Position numbers and translations under genes: made by a program. A stretch of 64,000 nt of DNA from Nitrospirales bacterium. GTDB lineage: Bacteria; Nitrospirota; Nitrospiria; Nitrospirales; UBA8639. The stretch is from positions 19,543 to 83,542 of the forward strand of contig JALDRK010000017.1 in NCBI GenBank assembly GCA_031315915.1. Reading direction: 5' to 3'. The notes under the pieces were generated by a model. It was not told the DNA's origin, did no database searches, and saw nothing but the letters and a program-made list of their open reading frames with translations. Below are positions 1 through 10,157 of the stretch, piece after piece. How positions within the stretch are numbered: the stretch's first letter is position 1; each line of letters opens with the position of its first letter.

Positions 1-390
1 GCCGTCGGTTTTGTCATAGGTGCGCCTCTGCTGTTCACCATTCCGCTTTTTATGTTTACCACACAGCTCTACCACGCGAAGACGTGCGCGATGAAAATCT
101 TTCAGGACCGGTCGATGGAACGGGCTCTGGCATTCGAAGAAAAATGGCTGAAAGCCTGTTCGAGCGGGAATTACGAACTTATGAGCAGTAACGATTTGTC
201 CGGATTGCAAGCGCTCAATCAGGTATATGACCATATTCATGCCATGCGGGTGGTTCCCTTCGACCTGCGATCGTTTTCAGAACTCGTCGGTGCCGCCCTC
301 GGTCCGATGATACCTCTTCTGCCTTATCTGGTCGGCATTCCTGAGCCTTGGTTGCGCGCCATTATGGAGGGGAAGAGGTTGTTACGCTAG
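1..390 (+). CDS. C-terminal part of a membrane protein (5' truncated by window edge)
   Basis: The frame is open from base 1 through a hydrophobic stretch (residues 1-20 of the visible part) to a TAG stop. A soluble segment follows, and a second hydrophobic stretch near the C-terminus (around GPMIPLLPYLVG) suggests another membrane segment or hairpin. I do not recognise the family. The ATG at 52 is internal to the hydrophobic stretch and is unlikely to be the true start, which should lie before the window. No promoter or terminator is evident in the 290 bases after it. Confidence 0.55.
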   Translation, partial: AVGFVIGAPLLFTIPLFMFTTQLYHAKTCAMKIFQDRSMERALAFEEKWLKACSSGNYELMSSNDLSGLQALNQVYDHIHAMRVVPFDLRSFSELVGAALGPMIPLLPYLVGIPEPWLRAIMEGKRLLR

Positions 391-681
391 GACCGGTTCC
401 CTTTGGATGGACCCCGGGACATCCATGGGAGAACCTCTGACCGGGAACCAATCGAGGTGTGATCCTTTCTGATGGTTACAATCCTGTTCATGAGGAGACC
501 TGTCTGAAGAGTCCTTCTGCTATCGTATTGTCTACAATCCCACATCGGTGCAATAAGACTTTGTTCTCTTTGCATGAAACCCCTACGGATCAGACCGGAT
601 TGGCATGGTGTCTTTCAAGGTGGACTTGATTGAGATTCGAGGGTATTCTGAAAAGATACCGTTTCCGGTTTATTGAATGGA

Positions 682-1200
682 ATGATCAAGCTTCTCGCCA
701 AACTGCTCCGGGTTTTACATTCCGAAACCGAGCCTGCCCAGATTTCCTTGGGATTATGCTTTGCCATGGTTGCCGGGCTGACTCCTCTTCTGAGCCTGCA
801 TAATCTGCTCGTACTGCTCTTGGTTTGTGTCCTACGAGTGAACGTGTCGGCTTTTCTGTTGGGGCTGGCAGTGTTCACCGGAATCGCTTATATGCTTGAT
901 CCGCTGTTTCATCAAATCGGCTTTGCGGTATTGACCGCTCCGGCTTTGGAAGGTCTCTGGACTGCCTTGTACCAGTCTGTGTGGTGGCGGTTGGAGCATT
1001 TCAATAATTCCATTGTGATGGGAAGCCTGGTGTTCTCTGTGATGTTGTTTGTTCCCGTTCTGTTGCTCGCGAACCTCTTGATCCGTCGGTATCGGCAACA
1101 TGTTCTGGCCTGGGTGCAGAAAACCCGGATCATGCAAATGTTCAAGGCCAGCAAGCTGTATCAGACGTACGAGGCCCTTTCTGCGTGGAGGCCGGGCTGA
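682..1200 (+). CDS. TIGR03546 family membrane protein
   Basis: This is a 172-residue integral membrane protein with about four hydrophobic segments. It has the HSETEPAQISLG and LTPLLSLHNLLVLL signatures I associate with TIGR03546, a family of unknown function usually encoded directly before a TIGR03545 protein. That arrangement is seen here: the next gene's ATG shares the last base of this gene's TGA (TGATG at 1198-1202), which implies translational coupling. I prefer the ATG at 682 over the TTG at 673 because family members begin directly with an MIxxLAKLL-like segment. The two products presumably act together in the envelope, but no function is established. Confidence 0.75.
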   Translation: MIKLLAKLLRVLHSETEPAQISLGLCFAMVAGLTPLLSLHNLLVLLLVCVLRVNVSAFLLGLAVFTGIAYMLDPLFHQIGFAVLTAPALEGLWTALYQSVWWRLEHFNNSIVMGSLVFSVMLFVPVLLLANLLIRRYRQHVLAWVQKTRIMQMFKASKLYQTYEALSAWRPG

Positions 1201-2996
1201 TGGCCAAGTGGATTCGCTGGTGGGGACTTGGGGCCTTCCTGGTGGTTGCTACGCTTGTGGGCTGTGTGTGGGTTTTTCTCGTGGATGGATGGGTGGAAGG
1301 CCTAATTGAAGATGCGGGAACGAGCGCCGTAGGCGCGAAAGTCGAATTGGATAACGCGGATCTCACCTTGTTTCCTGCCGGACTTACATTGACCCGATTG
1401 CAAGTAACGAATCCCCGAAAACCCATGACGAATGCGGTTGAGGTGGCAAAAGTGGCGATGGGCTTGGACGGACTGAATCTATTGCGCCGCAAGGTCATTG
1501 TGGAAGAAATGGCGTTGGAAGGTGTTCGTTTAAGCACGCCCCGGACAACCTCCGGAGCTATTAAAGCCACACCGGAAGCGCTCTCTCCCGAGAAAGATTC
1601 CGGGATGTTTTCTGTTTCTCTTCCGTCTCTTGAGATTCCGGATGTCAAAACGATACTGGAACAAGAGGATCTGGAAACGATCCGGCTGATTGAGACGCTG
1701 AAAGCTGATATTCAGGGAGAAAAGGAGGCATGGGAAAAACGGCTGAAGGAACTGCCTGGGAAAGCCCAATTGGCCGAATACAAAGAACGGGTGAAGAATC
1801 TGAAAAAAGCCACCAAAGGCGGGTTGGAAGGAGTGTTGGGCGGAGTAGGGGAAGTGCAGTCCCTGAAGCAGGATATTGAGCAGGAAATTCAATCGCTGAA
1901 GGGGGCCAAGAAAGAGTTCGAGGAGAAGGTGGCGTTATTACGCACGCGCCTTGATCAGGTGAAAACGGCCCCGCAACGGGATATTCAACGTTTGAAGGCC
2001 AAGTATACTTTGTCTCCGCAGGGTCTGGCTAATATGAGTCAGTCCCTTTTGGGAGACGAAATCGGATCGTGGGTTCGGCAAGGGGCCGAATGGTATGAGC
2101 GAGTCAAGCCTCCTTCTGAAGGCGCCCAGACTTTGCAAGGGAGGAGGCTGGTCCTGAAGTTCAGAAGCCCATACGGGGGAAAGGGGTTGATGTGCATTTT
2201 CATGAAGAGAATCCGCTGCCGGATTTTTTGATCAAGTTGACGAAAGTTTCTGTCAGTTTAGATGTGGGAGATTTATCCGGGACGGTTCGCCATATTACCA
2301 ACGATCAACCGACATTAGGTCAACCCACGACCTTCACCTTCTCCGGAGAGCAATTGAAAGGCGTGAAGTCAGTGAATCTGGAAGGAACCCTCAATCACGG
2401 GAAATGCGGCCAACTCGCAAGACCGGATGTCGGTGCAAGCCAAAGGCTATCAGTTGACCGACGTGGGGTTATCCAACGACAACAAATGGCCTGTGGCTCT
2501 CACCAGCGGATTGGCGGATGTCAAAGTCAGGGCGGAACTGAATGGACAGCAATTGAGGGCCCAAGGAGGAGCGAGTCTTTCAAAATCTCCAACTCTCGTC
2601 GGGCAAGGAAGGCGATACGAACCCCCGACCCAGTCGTTATCCTCAGCCGTGCGGGACATTTCTGAGTTGTCGATTGACGCGGACGTCAAGGGAACGCTGG
2701 ACCAATATGATGTGGCGTTGTCTTCCGATCTTGATCGTATTCTACAGAATGCAGCGGGCAAGATGGTAAACGACCTGGCAGCCAAGTTTGGGGCGGAACT
2801 GCAAACGGCCATATCCGCCAAGATTGCCGAACCCATGCAGCAATTGAAGAAAAATCTGGCCGGGTTTGATGGAATGGCCAACGAGTTCACCGAACGCGTC
2901 TCGGAACACAACGACGTGCTTAAAAACCTGTTGGAAAAGAACCTTCCCGTGAAAGGCCTCAAGGACCTCCCCGGCGGTCTCAAGTCTCTGTTTTAA
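1200..2996 (+). pseudogene. TIGR03545 family protein, broken by two compensating frameshifts
   Basis: The full span is 599 codons, close to the usual TIGR03545 length. It has an N-terminal membrane anchor (about residues 8-28), an AsmA-like start (VELDNADLTLFPAGLTL), a long coiled coil rich in Glu and Lys, and a C-terminal domain. The original frame reads to a stop at 2229-2231. From about 2140 to 2400 the family-like sequence (GKGVDVHFHEENPLPDFLI) lies in another frame, and from about 2400 it returns to the original frame (MSVQAKGYQLTDVGL) up to TAA at 2996. The two shifts cancel, as a pair of indels or two sequencing errors would. As read, only the first about 340 residues and a separate C-terminal piece could be made. 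Family assignment is good; whether the break is biological is open. Confidence 0.7.
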
Positions 2997-3730
2997 TCCA
3001 TCACGTCCATATCTCCAGCATTTTGGTGGGCGAGGGTCTATTCATCTGTCATCTCAAGAGCTGACACAAGGAACTTCCTCTCATGTCATCCTGAGTAAAA
3101 CGAAGGATCTGTGCCCCAACCACTCCGTCCTAGTTTCACAAAATTCCACTCTCGTCCTAATAATATCACCTTCAGGTCGGCCAACAGGGCTGACGTTGTA
3201 ATCAACAGGCGGACCTTGTTTGAGCCCTGCGAGTCCGCTCTCCCTGCGCCCACGTCAGCACGAATCTATGAGGCCGATCTGGGTGGAATGGTTTGGTCAC
3301 TTCTTGCCGAAACAAAGTGACTTGACTGCTGCCGAAACCCGGCATCTAAGAGACAAGGCCACAAGAACCCGCAGAGAAAATGAACTATTCTGAATAATCA
3401 GGAAGGTGGGAATGGGCCAAGGAGTATGCGTGAAGGCAAGGCCTGCCGCCCCGGGGCATTGCTATCGGGTTTGATTGGATAACTGAGGGTAGCTTGACGT
3501 TGTCTGCGAGGGACACCGCTGAAAAGGGGAGAAAGGTGTTGGAAGGGTCTTATGTGAATTTTTGACTATTTTCTGTTCTAGGGAAATCCTGTCTGCAGTC
3601 GCGCTCCATGATTTTACGTCGGGCTGCCTCTTTTGGCTTCCATCGCAAGGCCCACCCGACTTTGTGGGGCTTGCAGATCGCGCAAGATCGACGCTTCCTT
3701 GCGTATTGTTTTCGCATAGTCGGACAGCCC
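2997..3730. other. Intergenic region, no convincing gene
   Basis: No open frame here has a good start site or recognisable protein. Near 3085-3115 there is a degenerate copy of the dispersed motif GTCATCCTGAG...CGAAGGATCT. A related sequence sits in inverted orientation near 10000-10060, at the other edge of the defence genes. A hairpin repeat follows at 3296-3321. The region separates conserved-type genes on the left from the toxin-antitoxin and restriction genes on the right, so it may be the island boundary. Confidence 0.4.
3296..3321. repeat. Hairpin-forming intergenic repeat
   Basis: The arms GTCACTT (3296-3302) and AAGTGAC (3315-3321) enclose a 12-base loop containing TTGCCGAAAC. The form resembles dispersed GTCACTT...AAGTGAC intergenic palindromes found in many bacterial genomes. 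No second copy was found in this window, so calling it a repeat family member is inference. Confidence 0.35.
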
Positions 3731-3961
3731 TTAACTGAAGGCAAACACATCCATTTGAACCGATTTCACGGGCTTGGCCTGACCATGGACCATTTGTCGA
3801 ACCTTTTCCGTCGTGTCGCGACTAAAGACAGGCTCACCACAATGCGTGCAAACGGAGGCCGGAACGTTTTCAACCCTAATGGGTCGTCCCTCAATTTCAA
3901 ATACTTCATCAACACGTTCTTCGCGAGCCTCGGATTTTCCACACACATGACACCGAAACAT
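3731..3961 (-). CDS. YgiT-type zinc-finger antitoxin
   Basis: This 76-residue protein has two CxxC pairs (CHVC at residues 4-7 and CTHC near residue 38) flanking a VFEIEGRPIRVENVPASVC segment. That is the MqsA/YgiT N-terminal zinc-binding domain. The helix-turn-helix half of full MqsA is absent. It lies 2 bases downstream of a DUF4258 gene, and its ribosome binding site GGAGG sits inside the end of that gene (spacer TAAGC), fixing the ATG at 3961. The usual role is to bind and neutralise the partner toxin. Such short YgiT-only proteins are common partners of DUF4258 proteins. Confidence 0.75.
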   Translation of the reverse strand: MFRCHVCGKSEAREERVDEVFEIEGRPIRVENVPASVCTHCGEPVFSRDTTEKVRQMVHGQAKPVKSVQMDVFAFS

Positions 3962-3963
3962 GC

Positions 3964-4272
3964 TTACCTCCGTTTCATAAAACTATACCACTCTTCCGGA
4001 TCAGGTTCATAGATGGTAATGATCTTTAAGAAGTCGGACTCCACGTAGGAAACTTGAATGTGCAAGGGCCGTTTCGATTGTGTGTAACCCAGGAGAAGAC
4101 AACTTGGGGCGTACTTGTCATCAGGGTAATCTTCAATGCATTGAGCGTCTTGTCCTGCCTCTCGAATTTCCAAATCGCTGATGTTTCGCTCAACAGCTCG
4201 TTTGAAGGCATGGTGGCTAAACTCAAACCGGCCGTTGCCCAGTTGGTGGCGAATATTCTCCAAGGTTCTCAT
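3964..4272 (-). CDS. DUF4258 domain protein, probable toxin
   Basis: This 102-residue basic protein has an early FSHHAFKRAVERNIS segment, a central YPDDKYAPSCLLLGYTQSKRPLHIQVSY segment and a C-terminal ITIYEPDPEEWYSFMKRR tail. That layout is typical of DUF4258 toxin-like proteins with a predicted RelE/BrnT-like fold. It is first in a two-gene unit with the zinc-finger antitoxin. The order toxin then antitoxin is less common than the reverse but usual for this pairing. The expected activity is RNA cleavage or translation inhibition, which is family inference only; no catalytic residue can be assigned by eye. Confidence 0.7.
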   Translation of the reverse strand: MRTLENIRHQLGNGRFEFSHHAFKRAVERNISDLEIREAGQDAQCIEDYPDDKYAPSCLLLGYTQSKRPLHIQVSYVESDFLKIITIYEPDPEEWYSFMKRR

Positions 4273-4634
4273 AGTTATTCGGTTAACAAAGGGAGCGAAG
4301 CGATGATCTGATTACCAATAGCCACCGATAGGCAATAGATGGATAGTATTTTACACGGTGATTGTATTTTTCCAGAATGACCCAAGTCCGGCCGAAATCC
4401 GCGTCAATACTGTGAACCGATAAATTGAATGATGATGTATAGATCCGACATGTTCTGGCGGGCATCCATCTTCTCCTTCGGCACCGGAGCAACCAACCAT
4501 CTAGAAGGGATACCCGATTCCCTTTCATGTTTCACCTAAGGATGAGTCGAGCCATTCCGGCGTCCGTGCGATGGCGATTTGAAGGTATCGTTGACTCACG
4601 GCGGTTGCGAACGTAGGATGCATAATCTTCCAAG
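4273..4634. other. Intergenic region between toxin-antitoxin pair and hsdMS
   Basis: About 360 bases with no supported gene. A short plus-strand frame from ATG at 4339 resembles the first ten residues of some DNA methyltransferases (MDSILHGDCI) but stops after 13 codons. It should hold the promoter of the minus-strand toxin-antitoxin unit and the 3' end of hsdMS transcription. No clear hairpin terminator was seen. Confidence 0.35.
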
Positions 4635-7286
4635 TTAATGACGCGTTATTGACAAGTTATCAGAAAGAGGGATTGGGGTCTCGGCTGAAGTTGGTTTTTC
4701 TTCGCCCCAGACTTTGGCGAGGGTGGCTTGGATTTTTTTCTCGAACCGTTCGATCAGCTCACGGTTTGAGGCTACGAGGGCCTGTTCGGCTTCGATCTCT
4801 GCGACGATGGCTTGTTGAGTAGTGAGGGGTGGGAGGGGGATATTGGCGTCGTTTAAACTCCTGATCGGAAGTTGAGGCTGTGCTGCGCCTGAAATAATTG
4901 CATCTCGCTGTGATTTGAAATTTTGTGATTGAAAGAAATGGAAAAGGTAACTTCTAGATAATTTTGTGGTATCAGATCTGAAAATCAGCATCCCGGAATT
5001 TATGCGAACATGCTCATACTTAACTGACTCGTCGTAATATCCAGTGTTTCCAATCGTTCCCCGTGTAGTGAGAACAACATCACCTCGTTGAAGCTTTCCC
5101 TTCCGTAGCGCTTCGTCTTTTTCTTTAGAAATGAATTCTAGCTCTGAGAAGTTGAATCCGTCGGAACGAACATTCTTCGTGTTAAGGAACAAACAGTACC
5201 CTGAATTGGAAAAATCTTCTTTCTTCGGGTAATTAACGCCTCTATCTCCGTCGATTATTTCGAAAGGGGCATCAATAAAGTTTGGTTTCGGCCAGTCGGG
5301 ATGGATGGGGATGTGGGGGCGGTAGTTGTCGAGGACGGTACGGGCGCCTTCGAAGACTATCTGGTAGCCCTCAATCTCCCCCACGATCTCCTTCTGCATC
5401 TCTAGCGGCGGCAGGGGGATTTGGACTGATTCAATATCTGATTGATTGATGCTTGGGTAGGCCCCCTTTCCCATCATCCCAACCATTTGATCGACTGCCT
5501 TTTCATTCCGCAGCATGAGGATCAGAAACCCAGAAAGCAGTCGGTCTGCCTTGGCACGCAAGACGGCGAACCCGGTTGAAGCAACCGCTCGATCAGGAAC
5601 CTCAGTGAGAATCGAAAATGCTTTTAGATTCGGGCGGACAGTTGAGATTAAAACGTCACCGTGGCTCACTAACCGTCGCGCTCTGCTTGGCGCCGCCTCG
5701 ACTGTAACTCTGCTCGCACCAAGAAACTTCCCGGATCCATTTGCCACGCAAGAGATGTCGATGTAGTTAAAGAAAGATCCGGGGTATGCGTCCGCCGGAT
5801 TTACCGTCTCAGGGTTGATTTCACAGACTTCGTTTAGTGTGACATGGGGGTATTGGGATATCGCCGCTCCACTCTCACGATACCGCTCCCCACTCAGGTT
5901 GTAGTCGCCATTTTCAGCGATCTTTTCCTTCAGGATGATCAATCCAAGAGTAGGATGAAGGTCTTCAACTGGTTCCTGGCTTCGAAACTTCCGCAGAAAC
6001 TCATTGAGTTCCACAAGAGCCTGTGGCAGATCGTTTTTCTCAATGGGGCGACGCTGTGTTCCGAGGCCGAAACCATCGTTCTCGATTTTGAAGAAAGCGA
6101 TCGTGTTTGTCTTCTTTGCCAGCGACTTGTCTAGGATGAGGATAGAAGTCTTCACGCCTGAGTAGGGATTGAAGACTCCGGCGGGAAGGGAGATAACGGC
6201 AACCAGGTATTCTTCCACAAGCATCTTGCGTAGCTGCGTGTAGGCATTTTGACTTTGGAAGATGATGCCCTCGGGTACGATGATACCGGCCCGGCCGGTG
6301 GGAGTGAGGTGCTCAGCCATGTAGTCTACGAACAATACTTCGCTTCGCTTGGACTGCACCGAAAAACGGTTGTGCGGTTTGATGCCGCCTTTTGGCGTCA
6401 TGAAGGGCGGGTTGGCAAGGATGACATCGGCATACTCGCTCCAACGGTCCTGGCTCGTAAGCGTGTCATATTCAAAAATATGCGGGTCGGTGAACCCGTG
6501 CAAGTAGAGGTTAACCAACGACAGGCGCACCATATCTGGCGAAATGTCGTAGCCCTTGAAGTTGGTGGCCAGGCGCCCCTTTTCATCGGGAGTCAGTAGG
6601 TCACCTTTGGCGGAGGGAATCCTCGAAGAATGTAGGCCAGCTTCGTCGCCATTCTTGCTTCCGTTCGGCTCGATACCTTCCGCTGAACTATTTTCTCTAA
6701 GGATGTGCTTGTAGGAGGAGATGAGAAATCCGGCGGTGCCGCAAGCCGGATCGAGTACCGTCTCGGTCTTCTTCGGGTCGAGGATGGCCACGATGAAGTC
6801 GATGATATGTCGAGGTGTGCGAAACTGCCCGGCGTCTCCCTGAGAACCGAGGACGGAGAGCAGATACTCATAGGCATCGCCCAAGCGTTCGGAATGTTCG
6901 TAGGTGAACTCGTCGATAATTTTAAGGAATGCGCGCAAAGTTTCCGGGTCCCGATACGGCAGATAGGCGTTCTTGAAGATGTCCCGGAAGAGCAGTGGAA
7001 TGCCGGGGTTCTCCGGCATTTTGGCGATGGCCTCAGCATAGAGGTTCAGAATCTCATGACCGCCCAGGCCGGAGCGCATGAGTTTTGCCCAGCCGTAGCG
7101 GGCAAATTTTCCGGCGAAGAACTTGCGTTTCCCGCCGAATTCTTCGCTCTCGGCATCCATGTCGTCCATGAATTTGTAGATAAGAGCGATGGTGATCTGC
7201 TCGACCTGGCTTTTGGGGTCTGGCACTTTGCCCACCAGAATATCTCGTGCGGTGTCGATGCGGCGTTTGGTGTCGGTGTCGAGCAT
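4635..7286 (-). CDS. hsdM: Type I restriction-modification methylase-specificity fusion (HsdM-HsdS)
   Basis: The 883-residue protein joins an N-6 adenine methylase to a specificity subunit. The N-terminal HsdM part has a helical domain, the SAM-binding motif DPACGTAGF (about residue 180) and the catalytic motif NPPF (about residue 290). From about residue 490 it becomes HsdS-like, with two target-recognition regions. Each is followed by a conserved helix start (IPLPPLEMQKEIVGEIE and IPLPPLTTQQAIVAEIE), consistent with a bipartite recognition sequence. Fusions of this kind are known. It starts 9 bases after the end of the hsdR remnant, with AGGGG upstream of the ATG. The frame is intact over 2.6 kb while the adjacent hsdR is shattered, so it may act as a solitary methyltransferase. 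Confidence 0.88.
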   Translation of the reverse strand: MLDTDTKRRIDTARDILVGKVPDPKSQVEQITIALIYKFMDDMDAESEEFGGKRKFFAGKFARYGWAKLMRSGLGGHEILNLYAEAIAKMPENPGIPLLFRDIFKNAYLPYRDPETLRAFLKIIDEFTYEHSERLGDAYEYLLSVLGSQGDAGQFRTPRHIIDFIVAILDPKKTETVLDPACGTAGFLISSYKHILRENSSAEGIEPNGSKNGDEAGLHSSRIPSAKGDLLTPDEKGRLATNFKGYDISPDMVRLSLVNLYLHGFTDPHIFEYDTLTSQDRWSEYADVILANPPFMTPKGGIKPHNRFSVQSKRSEVLFVDYMAEHLTPTGRAGIIVPEGIIFQSQNAYTQLRKMLVEEYLVAVISLPAGVFNPYSGVKTSILILDKSLAKKTNTIAFFKIENDGFGLGTQRRPIEKNDLPQALVELNEFLRKFRSQEPVEDLHPTLGLIILKEKIAENGDYNLSGERYRESGAAISQYPHVTLNEVCEINPETVNPADAYPGSFFNYIDISCVANGSGKFLGASRVTVEAAPSRARRLVSHGDVLISTVRPNLKAFSILTEVPDRAVASTGFAVLRAKADRLLSGFLILMLRNEKAVDQMVGMMGKGAYPSINQSDIESVQIPLPPLEMQKEIVGEIEGYQIVFEGARTVLDNYRPHIPIHPDWPKPNFIDAPFEIIDGDRGVNYPKKEDFSNSGYCLFLNTKNVRSDGFNFSELEFISKEKDEALRKGKLQRGDVVLTTRGTIGNTGYYDESVKYEHVRINSGMLIFRSDTTKLSRSYLFHFFQSQNFKSQRDAIISGAAQPQLPIRSLNDANIPLPPLTTQQAIVAEIEAEQALVASNRELIERFEKKIQATLAKVWGEEKPTSAETPIPLSDNLSITRH

Positions 7287-7295
7287 GAATCCCCT

Positions 7296-9817
7296 TTAGG
7301 CGACAAATTGGTTCAAGGAGACGTAATCCTTGATGTACTCAGGAATGAGAGCGCGATATTTCTCCGGCACTGCCTTATAGTCACGGGTGGAAAAGACCGG
7401 GTTTGTGGCCAGGTCCGTGAAATGCCGGTTTTCAATAATGGAGCGAATCTGATTGCTGCTGGCATAAGCCTTGAAGTAGTTCTTGATGGCCACGATGGCT
7501 TCGGGCTTGTCAGGCTTGTGGTCGGCCACGAATTTGGCGAATTCTTCCTCCAGGAGTTCATCCTTAGTTTGAATCGTGGAATGAGCCGAATTTTTCCAGA
7601 ATTTCGCGTGGCGTGAGCGTCGGTCCACGTCCATGCTTTGCGGAGCTTATCGAGAGTGTAGTATTCCTCGAGCTTCTCGAAGACCTCGCGGTTCCCATAG
7701 TCGATGACTCGGGTCCCATTGTCCCGCCTCGACGAGCAGAGCGTGGTTTGGTTTATCTCGCGCACGGTGTCTTCAAACCTCTCAAAAACATGCGGTCGAT
7801 CCTCGCGCGTATTCGTCAGTCTTCCTCTTCCTGAATGCTGGAGAATATCCTGCCCCAGATGTTCGTAGGTGCCTGCCACCACCACCGGTCCGGTTCCTCC
7901 GCCAGTTTTGACTGGCCTTCTTGAAGAGCGGGGAAGCTCAAGGACTTCGTCATAATTAAATTCTTCCTCGAAGTATTCGCAGTTGGCGAAGAAGTCGAAG
8001 AGTTTAAAGGCGGTTTTCTGTGCGGCTGATTCACCCCTTCTTTGATCGCGTCGTCGAACAATTGTTCGAGAAAATTATGTTTGCGGGTCTGTAGCGCCCT
8101 TTTGTTGAATGAAATCCGTGGGGGAGAGATGGGACGAAACAAGCTAAGGTTGAGGATATCCGGGCAATCATAATACGGTCGTCATCATGCAAACCGTCAT
8201 AATTCACAGGCACATTGCTGGTTTGTAGCTTGCTAAGAAGTTGGCGGACCCTAGCAAATTGTTATTAGTGAAGTTGATGGTGGTGTTGCGCATCGTCACT
8301 TGCGACGGGCCTGCACGGCGAAGTCAAACTGGTACCGACCGGGAAACATGCGGTCCGCCATTTCGTTGAGGACTTGTGTCAAGCTTAGCGCGTGGTTCTG
8401 GCTGACGGCGAAGATAATGGATTTTCCGATCTCGCTGATGGGGATCACGCAGGGCATTCTTTCCAGAAAGGTTTTTGCAGAATAGTTGGTTGGTGGCCTT
8501 GGAAAAGAAACGTTTCTCGAACTCTCGTTGTTTGAAGGCTTCTTGCTGGTCTTCCCACCTTGTCATCGCTGAAACGACAAACCCCTTCTTCCGAGAGTAG
8601 TGCCGTGGTGACTTCCCGTCCGCGCATCCACCACATTGGGATTGATCGGAACCCTTCCTTACCCCATCCAGCAGGGAGTAGCGGAAGGTGGGCTGGCTAT
8701 TTTCACATCCAAAGGTCCGGTAGGTGTCGAGGCAACTTCGTGCGCCTCTCTGCTTCTCTCGGGTCACGCGTGGTTGGACTGCTTTGTTCGAACCTTCGGG
8801 TAATCTCTGGGTGTGGCCGTGAGCCCGAGTTTGTAGCCTATGAAGTAGTCGAACACCGCACGGGCGTTTCCGCCAATGGAGCGATGCGCTTCGTCTGAAA
8901 TTACCAAATCGAAGTCGGTCGGCGAAAACCGTCTCTGGTATTTTGTTATTGAAACAGAGACTGTGCACCGTGGTCACGACGATCTCGGCCCAGCCGCCAG
9001 TCATCGCGGTTTCCTTGTAAATATTCGTTTTGAAAATCAGCCGAGAGCAGCCTTAAACCAAACGCTTTTGGCGATCCTCCAGTTCGAGTCCGATCAACCA
9101 GGAAGAGTACGCGATGGGCGTTACCGGTACGGAGGAACAGCTTGATAATCGCGGCCGCCGTCAGCGTTTTACCCGTGCCGGTGGCCATTTCGAACAAAAA
9201 GCGATCCTTTCCATCTTTCACAGCCCGTTGGAGGGCATAGATGGCCTTCAATTGATAGGGGCGTAGAAATCGCAACTTGTTCGTCTGGATGTACCCTGAG
9301 CGTTCGGCTTCATTTTCCAGGCTGCTTCGGACGCATAACTAGGCCGTTGCGTGAGGACGATGTAATCATCGCCGACCTGCTCTTCGATCAGGGCTTGCGG
9401 GTTTGGCTTGGTTCTGACAGTCAGCCACTGAGTCTGGGGTTGGAAACGAGGTGATGACAGAAGGGTTGCCCGTTCAGATCCCAGGGTAGTGGAGTTGCCG
9501 TTTGAGAGGATAATGAAACGGCAGTTTTGGGAGTGGGCATATTTGCATTGCCTGCTCTTTGGCTGCCAAGGGATTTTTATCCTCTGCTTTGGCCTCCAGG
9601 ATGATGAAAGGGAAGCCTCTGGTGTCGAGGAGCAGGAAATCGACAAATCCTCTTTGAGTCTTCTCGAAGTTGTTGCCGAGCGAATCAAGGTCGGCTGACG
9701 TAACGTCACGCTTGGTTCCAGTTGGATGTTGTCAGGTTTGTCGCCTTCGCCAAAAAAGCGCCAGCCCGCTGCTTCGAGCAGCTTGTTGATTTTAATGCGG
9801 GCTGTGGCCTCTTTCAT
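7296..9817 (-). pseudogene. hsdR: Type I restriction subunit HsdR, decayed
   Basis: About 2.5 kb of minus-strand sequence encodes pieces of one HsdR protein in shifting frames. The N-terminus (KEATARIKINKLLEAAGW, then NIQLEPSV) starts at 9817. The nuclease motif with FPFIILEAKA near 9600 is in a second frame, and YAHSQNCRFIILSNGN returns to another. The helicase P-loop MATGTGKT lies in a frame spanning 8946-9275, and the C-terminal segment (ALIPEYIKDYVSLNQFV) is in a fourth piece ending at 7296. At least five frame changes are needed to read it through, so no full-length restriction enzyme can be made. Its reading order, hsdR then hsdMS, is that of an operon. Recent decay is likely because the protein sequence is still easily recognised. 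Confidence 0.8.
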
Positions 9818-10157
9818 CAGTTAAGGCGTAGGCGTTAGTTCTGTAACTCAGGTTTGGACGGTTTGAAAAAGGTGAGACATGCTACCCAACTCATTAAATA
9901 AAGTACAGAATTTTTGTTCCAAGAATTTTGCCGATGAGATTAGAAAACGAATGCTTTCTTATGGAAAATGTCGGGAAGGTCGGAGAGGGAAGGATCTGTG
10001 TCCGGGGTGATGCTTCATGGCTCGGCTAGGTCCTTCGCCCTCTACTGACTCCAGGATGACAGTAGGGGATTTTCTAATTAGGACTGTTGGGATGAGGATG
10101 GGGCCGGAGCCAGGGGCTGGACATCCTTTAGGAACCTTCAAGGGGATTGTTTTTCTG
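9818..10157. other. Intergenic region with degenerate repeat
   Basis: No supported gene. Read on the minus strand, positions about 10060-9985 carry CTGTCATCCTGGAGTC followed by GAAGGACC and AGATCCTTC, a degenerate relative of the repeat near 3085. AT-rich sequence at 9890-9960 probably holds the promoter for the minus-strand hsdR-hsdMS unit. Confidence 0.35.

Noticed and set aside
3111..3320. 69-codon plus-strand open frame in the first intergenic region
   Set aside because: It overlaps a hairpin repeat, has no ribosome binding site and its sequence is not protein-like.
4339..4380. Short frame starting MDSILHGDCI, like the start of a DNA methyltransferase
   Set aside because: It stops after 13 codons with no continuing methyltransferase motif in any frame; too short to separate from chance.
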